Assembly: GCA_032358255.1 (NCBI GenBank)
Contig: JAULBX010027716.1
Span: 148,125 to 212,124 of the forward strand
From: Heterotrichella gracilis
Taxonomy: Eukaryota; Sar; Xanthophyceae; Tribonematales; Xanthonemataceae
DNA: 64,000 nucleotides
Reading direction: 5' to 3'
Shown in pieces: positions 23,351-37,500 of this stretch. Below the pieces are notes generated by a model. The model saw only the letters and a list, made by a program, of their open reading frames with translations, was not told the origin of the DNA and made no database searches. Position numbers and translations under genes: made by a program. Within the stretch, counting starts at the first letter, position 1; each line of letters begins with the position of its first letter.

Positions 23351-26300
23351 CTACAGGCTGAACACCGCAATGATTGCCAGTACATAGCACACCAGCACCA
23401 CCGCCAGCAGCAGCACCACCAGCGCCACCGGCCCCAGCTGGTCGTCGTAGCGCAGCACCTCGCGGCGCAGGATGAGGCGCGTGCGGCGCCGGTACTGGAC
23501 CAGCGCGTACACCATGAACAGGATGGCCACGGGGGCAAGGATGAGGCCGGCCAGCTGCAGGGGGGGAGTGAGGCGTCAGTTGGTGGATCAGGGGGGGAGG
23601 AGTCGGTGGATGAACCAAGAGAAGGGGAGGGTGGCGGTGGTTAGACTAGAGGGAGGGGTCAATACACCCGGTACATCCTATGCATGGTACATCCAATTCA
23701 TGGCATAAATAGGATGGCCACGGGGGCCAGGATGAAACCGGCCATCCGCGTAGGGAGGGAGGAGGTACAGTGAGGTACTTCTTAAAGTGTTACACCAGGT
23801 AGACGCAAAATTTACAAACTTTAGTCCTATGGAGGTAGATGCTGAAATCTCCACCCTCAGTCAAGCTCGCCTGTGGGATCTAGAATATAAATCTACCTCC
23901 ATGGGACTAAAATTTGTGGCTCTTGCATCTACCTGGATGTAGCACGCGTGCGAGGACATCCCAGTCCATTGCGTGATACATTTGCATTTTCCTTGCCAAA
24001 CATGCTATGCCCGCATTGGCATGTGTGCTTCAATCCATCTTACCACCCACCCGCCACCTCTTACCTTGCTTGCCTGCACTCCACCAGCCTCAACTTTATC
24101 ACCATCAACCCACACCAACCACCGCCAAAGCAGTGAGCATTGACCAGCAAACAAACAAACAAATTGCACGTCACACATCCATCACACACACACACCGTAC
24201 CTTGGTTGCCTTACACTCCACCTGCCCCGGGGGGCAGGCGCTCGACGAGGTCGCCCCCCCACCCGCCATCGTGGTCACCGTGGACCCCCCGATCAGCGAC
24301 AACGCTGTGAACATCACCAGCACGCTGATCTGCAGCCAGGACAGGAAGGTGCGCTCGTTGGCAAAGAAGGTCTTGGGCTCCACCTTGGTGCGCACCACTG
24401 CTGGTGGGGGGGACTTGCGGCTGGCGCGGGAGGATGCGGGGGGCGCTGTGGGGACCTGCGCATGGGTGGGTTGTCAGGCTGGAGGTTTGGGCTGGCAAAC
24501 CAGTGGTGCATGAGCTGTAACTGAGCAACGGATGGCACTGACTGGCTGATTGGACTGACGGATGCATGTGCAGTGCAAGGGGAGTTGCTGGCTTGGCATC
24601 AAAGGTGGGGTCAGACTGAGCTCCCATATCACAAATGCCCTGAGTGAGGTGTCCATTCACCTCACAGTGTGCACGTCTCCACCTAACCTGATGCAAACCA
24701 CGAGTTCATACCCTACACCATAAACCTTGAACCTAAACCGTCCTCAACCCCCCACCCACACCCACCCACACAGCCCGCACACGCACCCGGCCAACGGCGC
24801 GCCTGTCACTCTCCGGAGAGTACTTTGACCTCAGGCCCATCCAGGTCACGCTGTCGCTGGGGTGCATGTACGCCTCGCGCTCAGTCTGGCCCGCAGCCGC
24901 CTCCAGATCGTAGTGGGAGGCGGGTTGGGTGGGGTGGGTGGGGCGGCGCAGGCCCAACATGCCCAGCAGGCGGGCGGCGCGGCGGGGGTGGGGCCTGTGC
25001 TCTGGGCCTGTGCGGGGGGTGGAGTGAGGAGGGGGGGTTGAGGGTAGTGCGCCAAGGGGGTAAATGCCAAGGCTTGAGCTTTGCACAAGTGTGGGTGGAT
25101 GGGAGTCGTGCACGGAGTGTGCGCACATGTGGCATGCAGATGGTGATTGCAGGGCCAAATATACTTTTGCAGGTGCGGGGGGCACACCTTGGGATGCTCT
25201 CAAAGGGGCACACCTGTGATGCTGCCAGGTGTGGACATGATTTGTTCAAAACACATTTAGCAGTATTCTCAATTTCCCATGCAACCATAAATGTTAACGC
25301 ATAATACATCTTACCAATTTTACATGATATGCCAGTGGTTTATTAAATTGTGATACAAAGGTGTAACAGATGTCCAACCCACCTCCCGTGGCAACCAAGG
25401 CCACCGACGACTCCCTGCTCGCCACCCCAGAGGTGTGGTCCCGGGGGCTGCCGCTGCTGCCGCTGCCCACCCCCTCCGCCACCGGTTTCACCCCTTGCGA
25501 GCTGCCACTGGTGGGGGGTGACAGGCGCAGGGTGTGGAGGGTGCTGGGCACGGGCATCGCCATAGGCATAAGCAGTGCGGTGTGGGGTGGTGGGGTGGTG
25601 TGGGGGTGGGGGTTGTAAACAGATGGGCTGCTGCTGCTGGGGCTGTGGTTTGACGTGCTGGGGGTGCTTGGGAGGCGGACGCTGCCAAAGGGGTTGGTCT
25701 GCATACAGCCAAACATAGGCAAGGCTGAGTGCTAGGAGTGGCGTTTGCAGCCTGCTGCAATGCACGTTGCGGCGGCAAGGTAGATTACCCACGTTACAAA
25801 AATGCTTTGCACCTGGTGCATTGAGTGTACCACAAAACGATATCTTACTTTATTTTTAAATAATTAATTAAACGTATCTTATTTTTTTGTGACTGTGATC
25901 GTGACTGTAAATGTACTGTGACTGTGCTTTGGTTGTGTCAAATGCCCAGAAACCCACCGGGACTATGGGCACTCCACCATCCAGCAGCCCGCCATTTGGG
26001 CTGCCACCCACCACGGGAGTAGCAGCAGGCACATATTCCAAGGGAGGGAGCGAATCACTCCTCTCCAATGAGGTCGGCACTGCCGGGTTTGAGCCAGAGC
26101 CACGAGCAGATGCAGATGCTGAAGCAGCCTCTTTGGAGGAGGCATGCTCTGGTATGGCAGTGCAAGGGGAGCCGATGGTTGGCGGTGCAGGTAGCTGCTC
26201 TGCCCCCGTGTTTGCGTCACCCCACAGCGGGTTGTGGCCCTCTTCAACGTACTCCCCTGGATAGGGTGCCTGCTGCAAGGGCAGCGGAAACAAAGTAATA

Positions 26301-29300
26301 AATAGAATTGAATAGGAAACAAAGTCATCAATGTCATAAATCAAAGTCATAAATCAAACTACTTTTTCCGTTAAAGATTACATTGTTGGTATGTTGGTTA
26401 GTATGTGTATACTCTTAAGTTAATAGTACGAGGGCGTTGGTTGATGAACAGGCAGTCTGAGATAGAGCCAGCAAAATGGTTGCTGATTATCTCCTCACCT
26501 TCCCAACTATTGCATATCACCAACTACCCACTGACCCTGCCGCACCTCCTCTTCCCCGCGGTCGGTGCCTTCCATTTCCTCCCAGTTGACGGGCCGCATG
26601 GCGCCTGCTCCATCCGCCACAAACCAGTACGGCACATTCTCCACGCGCTCCTGGTACAGTATTGCGGCCCCGTGCAGGTACTTTGAGAATTTGGGGGTGC
26701 GCAGCAGCTTGCCTGAGGGGGCAAAGGGGGGGAGTGTCATGGGAAATGCCACCATGTCTTTGGCTGGGTTGCAAGAATGCAGCAGGTGGATGGAACGGAA
26801 TATTCCTATTGGTGCATGGACAGCAATAGTGCGATGGGAAGCACTTCATAATACGTTTGATTTTAATGCTAATATGGGTCACCCTGTGGAGTGGCCCGAT
26901 AAGCACACTGCCTACTGACCCTGACCAACCTGTTCAACATAAACGAGTTTGACCTCTTGAAAGAATATATCATTTCATGATGCAAATCCCCAATGTCCAG
27001 CAGGGTCGCCAACCTGACTCAATGAGGCGCGTGACCCACTCAGGTGTCTCCGTGGTTTGCAGCTTGATCTCCAGCACGCAGTAGGGGAACTCAACCATGT
27101 CCTCCACAGGGATGGGCTGCCTGCAGGGGGGAGGGAACACGAATAAAAACCTTCCACTAGCGGTGGATGCGTCCACCTGTGACTGCATCTGTGATGATGG
27201 GGAGCCACCTGATTTGCACCAATCTCAACGTAGTATGGCTGGTGGTTACCCAGACCTCTTGCCACCAATAGCAGCCAGTACAATGGCCAAATCAGCATCT
27301 CAATGCAATTCACACACAGGATGCAATGCACCAGAATGCACCGTCCCTCACACATCCCAATGCCCCGCCCCTTACCCCTCGTCCCTGCACCAGGCGCCCA
27401 TTGGCAGCCGCGCCCCGCCCGTCTCTTTCAAGAAGGTCAGCCCTGTGTCCATTGACACCCGCACCGCTGCGCTGTCGTCCTGCTGGAAGGCGGTGCGCTG
27501 GTACACGGTGCGCAGCACAGGCACCTGCGGGGCAGTAGGGAGGTCATGTAGCATCATATCAAAGTACGTGGTCTGTGTTGCATGGTCTGTGTGCCACTGG
27601 ATAATAGAGGGCTCGAGGGGATAGTAGAGAGGGCTGTCCGCAGCAGGAGCACATGCGGTGCAATGGGGCGTGGCAACGATGCGAGGTAAGGAGAGGAGAT
27701 GTGGTTGACACTCAGACTAGTCAGTCTGCAGAAGGATGTGATACAAATGTCATTCTAGGTTGCATTTCACACACTGGACAATTTGAAAGCACCTTGCGAT
27801 CAAGCTTTGGATGGGTACAGTGTGATTCTATGACCATCGGCGCACCTGCTGCTCCTGCGTGAGCGTTTCCTGTATCTGGCGCAGGAACAGCGCCTGTTTG
27901 GTGGTTGCCCCCCCCGTGACAGTGGCCACTGACAGGGTGCCTGATGTGAACCCAGCCAGGTGGCCCTGCTGCAAGGTGGCTCGCTCCTGCAGTGGGCACA
28001 ATCGTAAGCCACAAAGTAAAATGACAATCACAGCCATCCCCACAACACAAATACAGCTTACAACTACTACTGCAGAATGCTGTTTGTTTGTAAGTATACC
28101 AGATCAGAATTCCATCGCTGCTTGGAATACAGCATTGCTATTCAACTTGAAAACATTCCCTGATGCATCCGCCAATTCACTGAATCAGGGGTTCAGAACC
28201 CCCGCCCACACCTTGCTGCTTATCTCCCCTGTGTACATCTCCCGGTGCGTCTTCTTCTCCACAAACAGCGGCTGGCTGCTGTGCAGGTCCCGGGCCCCGT
28301 ACCAGCGCACCCGCACCAGCGACGCCATGTCCTCCCTGCGCAGCCGCGTGTGGTAGGAGTCCATTGCCTGGTTGTCGTAGTACACCGAGGAGATGCTGGT
28401 GTGCTCCTCAAGCGCGGTGTCTAGGAACGCGCCCGGGGTCAGCCAGTCTGCGGAAATAGGTGGCGGTTCAGCAGAGAAAGTGAGAGTAGGCAGGATGTGG
28501 CCTCCTTGCTGGCTACCCAGTATGATTACCAATGTGAGCTCAGTGTCAATTTGTGGGCTGTATTCTCTGTAATTATTTGTGAAGAGTATGGTATAGAGTT
28601 GAAATGTTACTGCACATATTACACAATCTTAGCAGTTCTGAAGAGTATTTGTTCAACAACGTGTACATTATTAAGGTCGCATCTACCGCCTTGCAAGATG
28701 CATTGGCACGGCCAGCCAGCGCCTACCTCACCTCGTTGTTTTGTCGTGTCCCCAAACTTGTAGATGGGCAGGTGCTCCATGATCTGGCACTTGACACCCA
28801 TGACGTCCCGCACGCGCACCCAGTACTTGGTGGTTGTGCGCTCAAACTTCTGGAGCTCCTCAGGCTCTGCGGCAACCCCAGCTAGGGTACTGAAGGCATC
28901 ATGAAGGCCGTCCAGCGGTACACCCATTTCAGCGGCCTTCAGCACCACAGCGCCCTCCATCTTCCTCAGAGACTTCCACAGCTCGTTCAGACCCTGCATG
29001 AGCGCGCCGCAGTTGCAACTCCATGAGTTGATTGGAAATGATGAGAGTTCATTGTAGGAACGAAATGCCCCAACATCACATGTTCCAAGGTTTCCAACAG
29101 CCACAGCAGTCCTCAGTACATAGCTTGCACCACACAGCATGGTGTGCTCTTGTTACTTATTCATCATGACAGTGCCACCTAAGCAATTGTCCTGCCAAAC
29201 TGTGGCTGTAACAGGAACCCATGCACCTGACACAAGCGTGCCAATGTATACCCAAATCACTCAACACTGCATATCCTTGTGCACATGACAACCACAAAGC

Positions 29301-30218
29301 GCCCAAACTAGAGCCAACCCACTCTACATTGTGTACTAAAGCACTCCCAACCCCATTCTGACAACGCACCATGAGTAGGGTGCTGAATGAGAACTTGCCG
29401 AGGAGCACTTGTTGCATGTAGTCTGCGTACTTGTGCTGCACCGACAAGGATTCGTGGCCAAACCTGGCTTGCAGCTGCCTGCCCATGGTGGGCGAGTCCA
29501 GACCGGTGAGGTCATACTGCTGAGCCAAGTCACATGCCAGCCACACATTCTCTGCCGCACAGTGCTCAAGCTGTGCGATATTGGAGCCTGCACAGATTGG
29601 AGAGCATTAATCACCCAATAGAGTACTGTACCCAAAAGAGTACTGTAACATAAAAGTATGCTGCCATAGTTGTTGAACTTCAGCCTTGCATCTGTGCAGC
29701 ATTTGCAAAAGCATGTACTTGTATAATTAAACGTATGGGTGCTTACCTATGTCACTGCAGGTTGCACGTAGGCTCTGCAGACCCTGGATGGGCACGTCCT
29801 TTGTCTGGTGCATCAGCTGCAGGCATTGGTGGGTGTCAAGGATCTGCAGCCACACGCGCTCCATGGAGGACTGCAAATACCTGCGCGCCTGCTCAAGGTC
29901 CTGGGCAAACACCCGAACAAACTCCTGGGACGTGGCCAGAATGGGCTCTGCTGCTGACAGCTGCACTCCACTCTCGAAGCCCATTGACTGCAGCACGCTG
30001 CTGAAAGGGCTGCGTGTGCCCCCATTGCGGCTCTGTTTGGCAGCTTCAGACAGCACCTGGTCGATGTTTAGAAGGCCGGATGGTAGGCTATTTGTGCGGT
30101 ACGTTGCGGCGGCGTGGAGTTGATCCAACTTCCCTTTGAGCATGGAGTGGCGAATGAAGACGCTGTGTTCAGGCTTCCCACCAGTGTGGGGCTGCCCAAA
30201 GTGCGCTGCTGCAGCCAT
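23351..30218 (-). CDS. VTC4-like polyphosphate polymerase with divergent SPX and C-terminal DUF202/VTC1 membrane domain
   Basis: Predicted to make polyphosphate from ATP and move it into acidocalcisomes or vacuoles. Thirteen exons in agreeing phase: 29747-30218, 29370-29587, 28732-28993, 28212-28447, 27846-27986, 27376-27524, 27014-27120, 26546-26712, 25958-26272, 25383-25698, 24787-25007, 24201-24455, 23351-23554; about 1,020 residues. Order: SPX-like helical domain (roughly 1-230); polymerase tunnel domain starting FERTTTKYWV, with SVYYDN, VRVRWYG, FVEKKTHRE, VYQRTAFQ, VSMDTGL, FPYCVLEIKLQ and FSKYLHGAA; a S/P/G-rich linker of about 250 residues; then KVEPKTFFANERTFLSWLQ and three membrane helices with YRRRTRLILRREVLRYDDQLGP. 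The polymerase basic residues (RxR, KKTHRE, EIK) are kept, so I infer an active enzyme. The ATG at 30216-30218 starts the first exon. Confidence 0.9.
23795..23936. repeat. 142-bp foldback element (45-nt imperfect inverted repeats) in a VTC intron
   Basis: The left arm 23795-23839 begins CCAGGTAGACGCAAAATTTA. The right arm 23892-23936 is its reverse complement with about eight mismatches; both arms contain a GGAGGTAGA end next to a 52-nt loop. The similarity continues a few bases outside (TACA / TGTA). It lies in the intron between exons 23351-23554 and 24201-24455. It could be a miniature inverted-repeat transposon or a small-RNA hairpin precursor. Confidence 0.8.
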
Positions 30219-33200
30219 GGTAGCTCTGGGAACTGGGTGAAGGTTTGAAAATTGGAATCAAAATATGGGCACACTCTTGGCACTCAGTGATTAGATGCTT
30301 GTGCTGGCCACCTGGTTGGGATCACAGAACAGGTGTCATATGGCGCCACTGTGACAGTCACTTGTTAACTTTGTTCATGGCGCCAACTTGAGCCAATTTA
30401 TCTCAAACTCAAAGGATGATTTTGCATAACACTCACCCTTCCACTAGATGTTTAAATCCAGCTTTATTGATTGCCAGAAGGCGGAGGCTTAAGGATGCTG
30501 GCCGTCATCGCACAGCCTGCAACCAAGAAATTATAAATAGTGAGAACAGGTGAAGAGTGTAAGTGGATGCCATCATGCTACTGTGGCCAACGCGCCCAGC
30601 AGCCGCCAGTGGGCAGTTGCTAAGCTCTATCTGTGCATGCATTCAGTGCTTGTAGACTAGCACGATGCGTCCATGCTGGATGATCCAGAACAACAGCTGA
30701 TGCGTTAAATTCATTCTGACTTGTAAATTTTACTCACAATGACACTAGGGCACTAGCTGATTCTGGTTTATAACTTGTGCAAGAAAGGATCAGCAGTTGC
30801 AAGGTTGCAGTGCTGCTGCATGCGAGGCAATGTTAAAGACATGGCTGACACTGCACATCTGAAAAGAGGTAGCCTCAGCCTGCTGATAAAACAAGGTTCT
30901 TGCAACCTTTTGGTATGGATAAGGTCTGACTCACCAAAACAACACCAAGTGGTCTTCAGCAGTATCTAGACAGGCAATGACACAAGACTCGGGGAGTTTA
31001 TAACTGCAATTTAGTACTCAGTATACAGTGCCTGGTCTGGTAGCAAGCACCCCCCTTGCAGGGTGGGCAGCCAACTGTAACACCAACTGGCAACTGGTCC
31101 CTCAGATTGCCAGGCTTAAATAACAACGCAAGAAGCAGACTTTTTCAAAAAGGACCTTCCAACGCCGTGTTGCACCATGTAATGCATAGGCCTGGCTGTC
31201 AAACCGGGTTTTAACCCGCTTGTTCTCCACGGAGTGGGTCCCATCAGCTAGTTACTAACCCAGCGATAGCAGTCTCAAACGTGGACAGCCTACGCAATGC
31301 CATGGACCTGGCAAAATTCGACCCATGGGGCCAAGTCAAGCCAGTTCTGTGCATCCTGGCATTAATAGTGCGCTGCTGCCTGTACTATATGCATGGCCCA
31401 TGGCGAAGCTGCACCACCGAGACGGACGGCGTACCTGAGCGTTTGCCCCATGTGTGACAGAGCAGCCAAAGCACCACAGCATGGGCGAAATGGTGCACCT
31501 CCACGCCAAGCTCTTGCAAAAACGGCCAGGAAAGAACGACTCTCAGCATGCACGTAACACCAGCAACAGGGTACGTCTACCGGCGTGTGCACCACCCCTC
31601 TCCCCCACCCTCTCCAACGCCGTGTATAACTCTCTTGCCTCAACCCTGCAGCAACGCGCTCTCTAAAACAGCACTGTGCCTATTCCCGTTCTATCCAGTC
31701 TCAAAAACGGCGCTCGTTCAAGCAAAGTTTGTCTGTGTACTTGGTCCTAGAGTGTGGCTGTCCTATGTACAACTTCGGTCGTTCCTGTAGATTTGGGAGC
31801 GCGGCCGAGGGGCCCACATGAGCAGCGCCCAACCCCCCGTGCGGCGGTGGCTGGCGGTGGGATTTCAAAATCTTAAATGTGGAATCTTTTTCAGTACTGG
31901 ACGCACATTTCTGAGCCCGACAGTGTCAGCAGCACCCACTTTGAAGGTCTGGCACACCATTGTTTCACAGCCCACAAAGCAGAGTGGTTCGATTGTAAGC
32001 CTCCAGTTGCCCTTGCCACATTCACCCGATTTTGGGACACTGATCAGGGCCTAGCTAGTCCCTGTCCCCTCCTTTCCACCACGCTCCCAACCAACCGGAA
32101 ATCCCAGTTCCTGTCCAGTACTAGTTCCTGTCCATTCCTGTGGTCCAAATGGCAGACATCCAGACTGCTGGCTGCTAGCACCAGGCAGAGCCTTCAACGC
32201 AGATTCACTCTATCACTGCCTACAGCCAGTACTGTCTTTGCTGTTTCTTGTGGCGCTGTGGGGATGTGGGGTTGACAGAGACAAGCATTATTCAGGCAAG
32301 ATCATGATAGTGCACTCATGCTCCCATGTTGCATCTCCAGTGAGCATTATGACGATTCCCTGGTGGATGTGCAATGTGCAAAGACAATCTTGCTAGCAGC
32401 TGTAGGTCAAGGACTGCATGTGTCTTTTTGGGGGAGCCTCTGAGACATTGTATTAGGTGTACAGCATAAGCTGCAACCACCGCGGTTGCGCCAAGCACCC
32501 ACCTTTGCGCCTGTCACAGGCGGTCTGTGTACGTGAACAGCCATGCATGGGAAAGTCACCAGTGGCGCATGCCAGGTCAGACCATGGCATCGTGCGCAGT
32601 GCGTGAATGATCAGTGATGGCAACACAGGTGAACCAGCCATTGCAATTCCATTGCAGTCTGCTATGGACTAGGCGCCACCCATGATGGGCTTTACTAGGA
32701 TTTCCGCCCGCATACCTGACCAGGATCATGTTGCAAATTATATAAGTAGTAATAGGGCAGCTGTCAGTGTAAGGGATCAGCTAGGGTTCGGGCTTTAGGA
32801 TTTGGCCTTACCCCGGACTGCTATCATGACTTTGCTGCGGGGGGCCCTAGTAGGCTGCCATGCTGGGGCATTACAGAGCACTCAAAAGCGCCCATGTTTT
32901 TACCAATAGTATAAGTTATGTGCGCACAGGGCAAGGGCCTTTCATATTTTAACTGAATTCTATTTCTTTGCAAACTCCAATTGAATGTTGGCATTGCTAC
33001 CTCAGATTGGCAGAGCTCAGTGGCGAGCCTGAGCCTGTGTCCCAAACTGTGCCATGCGCGTTCCATTTCAGAGGGTATTTTCGCTGGTACCCTTTCACTG
33101 AAAGAGTATTGTTTGATACATGCAACTGTTGTTACAATGACATGGAAAAATTCAGGCTGAGCACGGCAATGCCATGTGTCACCATGACTCCATCATGCCA

Positions 33201-34538
33201 TGGAGTCTCATCGAGTCGTCTCAGTGCCCTGGGAACACTGGCTCTATGGGTATCGACTGTGACTCACTGTGCAGGCTGCACACCTGCAGGACAAGAGGTT
33301 GTCAACAGTAAGGAGACGGTACGCCCCAGTTTGCGTGATGCGTGGCTGCGATATTGATTCGTGGCTGCAATAATCCTGCAATTGGAAGCTGTGCGACCTC
33401 AATTCTGCCAGACGCTACCAATGCTGTGTGCCATGTTCGCGCGCACTCAGGCTGATATTTGAATCGAAGCTTGAAGTGCAGATTGCAGAGTACTCCATCC
33501 TTCATGGAACTTCCTTCAAGGAATCCTTTGCCGGGCATTCATGGCCATGTCTGTCATTGACTTAGTTAGACCAATTCAATTAGTGATCATTGCTGACTCG
33601 ATGGCAGTTGGAGTCAATCGATGGCATCTTGGTTGGCAACTCCCATTCAGAATCTCGCTGGGTGGCCAACATGGGTGCGGGGCACCATGCAGGCTTACCA
33701 GACTGCAGGACACAGGCAAGAAGAGCTACTCGAAGCATTACAATGGCATTGGCAGGGACACTGATTGAACCCACGGAACAGCCCCTGGTGGGGCCTGGAT
33801 ATTATTTATAATTGCAGTGTAATGCGCTACATGCAAGCTGCTTGTTAGTAACAGCCGCTTCCTGCGTATCCAATAAAAAAAGGTGGCCTTGGTTGCCCAA
33901 TATTGAAAATTCTATCCGTCGGCACCGCATGCAGCTACCATGGACTATAGCAAAGAAGACAAATGTGATGACCATCAGAATGATAGATGGAATCCCATCA
34001 TAGAGGACTGCCCCGCTGCAGATATACAACCCTACGAATGCAGTGGACGATGAAATTTAGTGCATGTTACTATTGCTGAAACTGAAACCTTGAAAGTAAG
34101 AGCGGGGGATGGGCAAAAGCGACAATTTGCTAAGTACAGAGAAATCATGAAAGGTAAGAAAACGGCAACTCTCAAGTCACCAAATACTCGCCTGATTGTA
34201 TACTAAATATATGGCTGACAAGCTATCAATCTTCAACCTTGCACGGGAGCTAACAAACACTAAGCACTGCACATAATACCTAGTACATGGGTAGTGCAAT
34301 GCGCTAGCGGATGAAAATGGGAGGATAGCCTACATGGACCTGCTAATAAAAAGGGACACAACTAAGCCACAACTCGCCAGTCTTGGAAGCTTCATATGGT
34401 GAATAAAAACAGCTAATCTGCAAACCAGACTGCTTGGTGTGGGCCAATAACAACCTTGCGAGTCACCGGCTTATAAAGCAAAACATGCTGTAGGACCCCA
34501 CGCTGAGCTCCTGCAAACGCCTCACGACCTGCCAGCTG
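30219..34538. other. 4.3-kb intergenic stretch, nothing recognised
   Basis: Between the start of the VTC4-like gene and the 3' end of its paralogue, both on the minus strand. It should contain the promoter and 5' leader of the VTC4-like gene. I found no domain-bearing frame, RNA gene, terminal-repeat element or array. Open frames here are short, on both strands, and without plausible splice partners. Confidence 0.55.
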
Positions 34539-37500
34539 TCATTCCGTCAGGCCAAAGCAGCGCTTGACAATGTTGACGTGCTTCCTGGCCGCGTGGCCCT
34601 GGCCCTGCTGCGCCTCCAGCCTGGCTGCAGATGTGGAGGGCTTGAAGGACCCCAAGCTCTTGCGCCAGGGCGCCTCCTGGTTCCCATCGTCCCGCGATCG
34701 TCTGCTGCTGCTGCAGGTGGACGGGCACTGATCAGCATAGCATCACATTGCCAATTTTGGAGCATGCAATTTTGGAGCATGCAATTTTGGAGCATGCTTA
34801 CACACAAAGGCAAGCACACACTGCCACAGAAGCCCAACACAGGAAAGCGCACGGGGTTCCCAACACTCACTCACACCCTTGCATTCGTTGGTCAACGCTT
34901 GCCTCAACCTGACGACACAGATAGTCAACAAGTGACTGGTGCTTGCAAAGTAACCGTCCTGGCTTTCGGCTAACCATTCATCTATTTCATGCACTTATTG
35001 AATAAATATATATATATACACTAAACAAGATTAGTATATATATTTTCAAATATATATTTTTTAATATTTTACTTGTTTTCAACTTAATAAATAATGAGAT
35101 AAATCGATAAAACCAGCTGATTAACGGATTCTCACCTTGTGGGCTTTGGCTTCTTGATGCTGCCCATGGTGGCGCCCTCCGTGAGCTCCTCGATCGCCTG
35201 CAGCTCCCGGTCATCCACACCCACCAGCTCCTGCGAACTGGAGGCGCTGATGTCGCCCGGCGTGGAGGGCGGCGTGGTGGCCATGGCCATTGCCTGCAGC
35301 CGCAGCCGGTCCACCGACATCCGGCGCAGGTCCTGCGCCGCCTCGCGCGCCGCAGCCGCCGCAAACGACTTGCGCACCATGTCGGGGTCGAAGCAGCCGT
35401 GGATGCCGCAGGCGGGGCCGGCGGGCTGGGGCTCGGGGTCCTCCTGCGCGCGGCGCGCCGCGTCCTGCTGCACCACGCCCGCCATCTCATCCCAACTGTA
35501 GGGCTGCACCTTGTCCCCGGGCTCCGAGGGCTTGCACCAGGAGGGCAGGTCCTTGACCAGGCTGGGGAACATGAGCGCGGCGCCGTACTGGTACAGGGTG
35601 AAGTCGGGGACGGGCAGCAGCAGGCCTGCGGGGGGGCGCGGGGTGCGTCAGGGGTAGCGGCAGAAACCCTAAACCCTAAACCCATGTAGGTACCCTAAAC
35701 CGGTCTCTCCGCTGCGGGGTCAGGAGGGCGACAAGGGCTGGCGCGCAATGGGGTGGCCTGGGGGAACAAGATGGCAGCATACTAGCGGTCAATCCAGGCT
35801 AAAAAACCCTAAACCCCTGATCCAGTGTCCCTCAAGGGGGTAGGCTCAGCTTGGACGATTGATCACCTACCACCAGAGGGTAATTCAGAAACCCTAGAAC
35901 CCTAAAGAACCCTAGAATTTGCTCACCTAGCGCCAGCAGTCCCTGGAACCAGTATGGCAGCTCCTCCGTGGGCGTGCGGACCTCCAGCAGGTTGTAGGGG
36001 AACTGCGCAAAGGCGCCCTCGCCACGTATCCGCACGTCCTCGTCAAGCGTGAGCGTAAAGGCGCCGCTGGCGTCCGTGTACACAGCCTGGCTGCGAAGCA
36101 CCTGCAGCGCCGATTTCACACCCCGTTATGCACGTACATCTGGCGAAAACAACCCCTGGAAATTCCGTTGTTGCAGGCACCCCATTTCGAAAGGGCTTTT
36201 GTGCAACATGATGATAATTTTTCATACATTTTGATACAGGCCTCCTGCCAAAGTTGCACGCAATAACGAAACTCTCGATATGGTGTGTTTAGGGGTTTTG
36301 GGTTTGGTGTTAAGGGTTTAGGGTTTGACCACTGACCTGCAGCACCGGCGCCTGTCGCTCCTCAACCACTTGCTGCACTACCTGGGTAAGCATCTCGCGG
36401 CCAGCGGGGGGCAGGTCCACAGCCTCGTTGGCAGACAACGTGCCCGCCATGAAGCGCTCCAGGCTGGCAAAGGGCAGCGGGCAGGTGCCCTGCGGGTGAA
36501 GGAAGTTAGTGTTAGTGAAGTGCCTTGGTGGGGAGTACTAACTGAGCGCCATGGCCACCAATGGTCAGGATAGAGCCAGGCGCTAGGGTCCTGCAGTGGG
36601 GATTGTCCATGCAACCAGGCAGTGCGCTCCCAGCCAAGTGTGCAGGGCAAACAACCACGGGGCCTAGGGTTTAGGGTGTGTGTGCACCGCTCACCAGTCA
36701 AGCTGCTGGCAACCATCCACGCGCTTAGGATTTTAGGGTACGAATGCACCGCGCTGTGAGAGTCTAGGGTTTTCAAGGGTATGCATGCAGTACGCTCACC
36801 AGCCACGTCTGCAGGCTCCTGTGCCCCTTGCGCAGCTGCCGCAGCTCCACTGTGGCCAGCCCTGTGGGCACGTCGCCCGCCCACCGCACGCTCACCGCCG
36901 CCACGCCCGCCTCGTCCAGGAAGTGGTGGTAGCCCTTGAGGTCTGGCGTGTCCAGGTGCGTGGTGCACACCTGGGTGGTGCAGCAGATGTCCTCCGAGGC
37001 GAACTCCTCCTGCAGCTTCTGGAGCAGGGACTCTGCGGCACAGGGGGTGGGGTTTCAGGGTTTTGAAGCAGGAAAAATGCAGTGCAGCACAGGGAGTAGG
37101 GTTTAGGGACAGGGTTTCTGTGGCACAGGAATAAGGGTTAGGGTTTAGGGTTTGTGCGGCACAGAGAGCATTGCGGGCCAGGTCGCCAGGGCACAAGGAT
37201 ACCCAGGCAGATTGGCAGGAGGAAGGTATGGCGCAGTGAGGTGCAAGTGGGTTCCCATGTTGCAGGAGGCGGCCAGTGGTCTGGTATAAGTGCATGGTTG
37301 GCTTCCCATGGCGCACACAGGGTCTGAGAGTGTGGCAACACACGCAGTGCAGGTGGGGTCCCACGGTGGCTGAGGCTGCGCAATACCTTCAGTGTACTTT
37401 ACGGGCTTGAAGGAGGCGATGGTGAGGTGCCTGACAAGCTCCACCTGCACGCGCACAGCGTCCTCGGGCTTGACCCAAAACTTGCTGCTGCGGCGCCACG

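Noticed and set aside
34987-35685. 232-residue minus-strand R/S/P-rich open frame
   Set aside because: Frame-shifted shadow of the exon 35136-35625, which reads as VTC-like in the alternative frame with consistent splicing.
36378-37364. 328-residue minus-strand open frame
   Set aside because: It runs through introns and out-of-frame exon sequence of the VTC-like gene; the family-like peptides are in the other frame.
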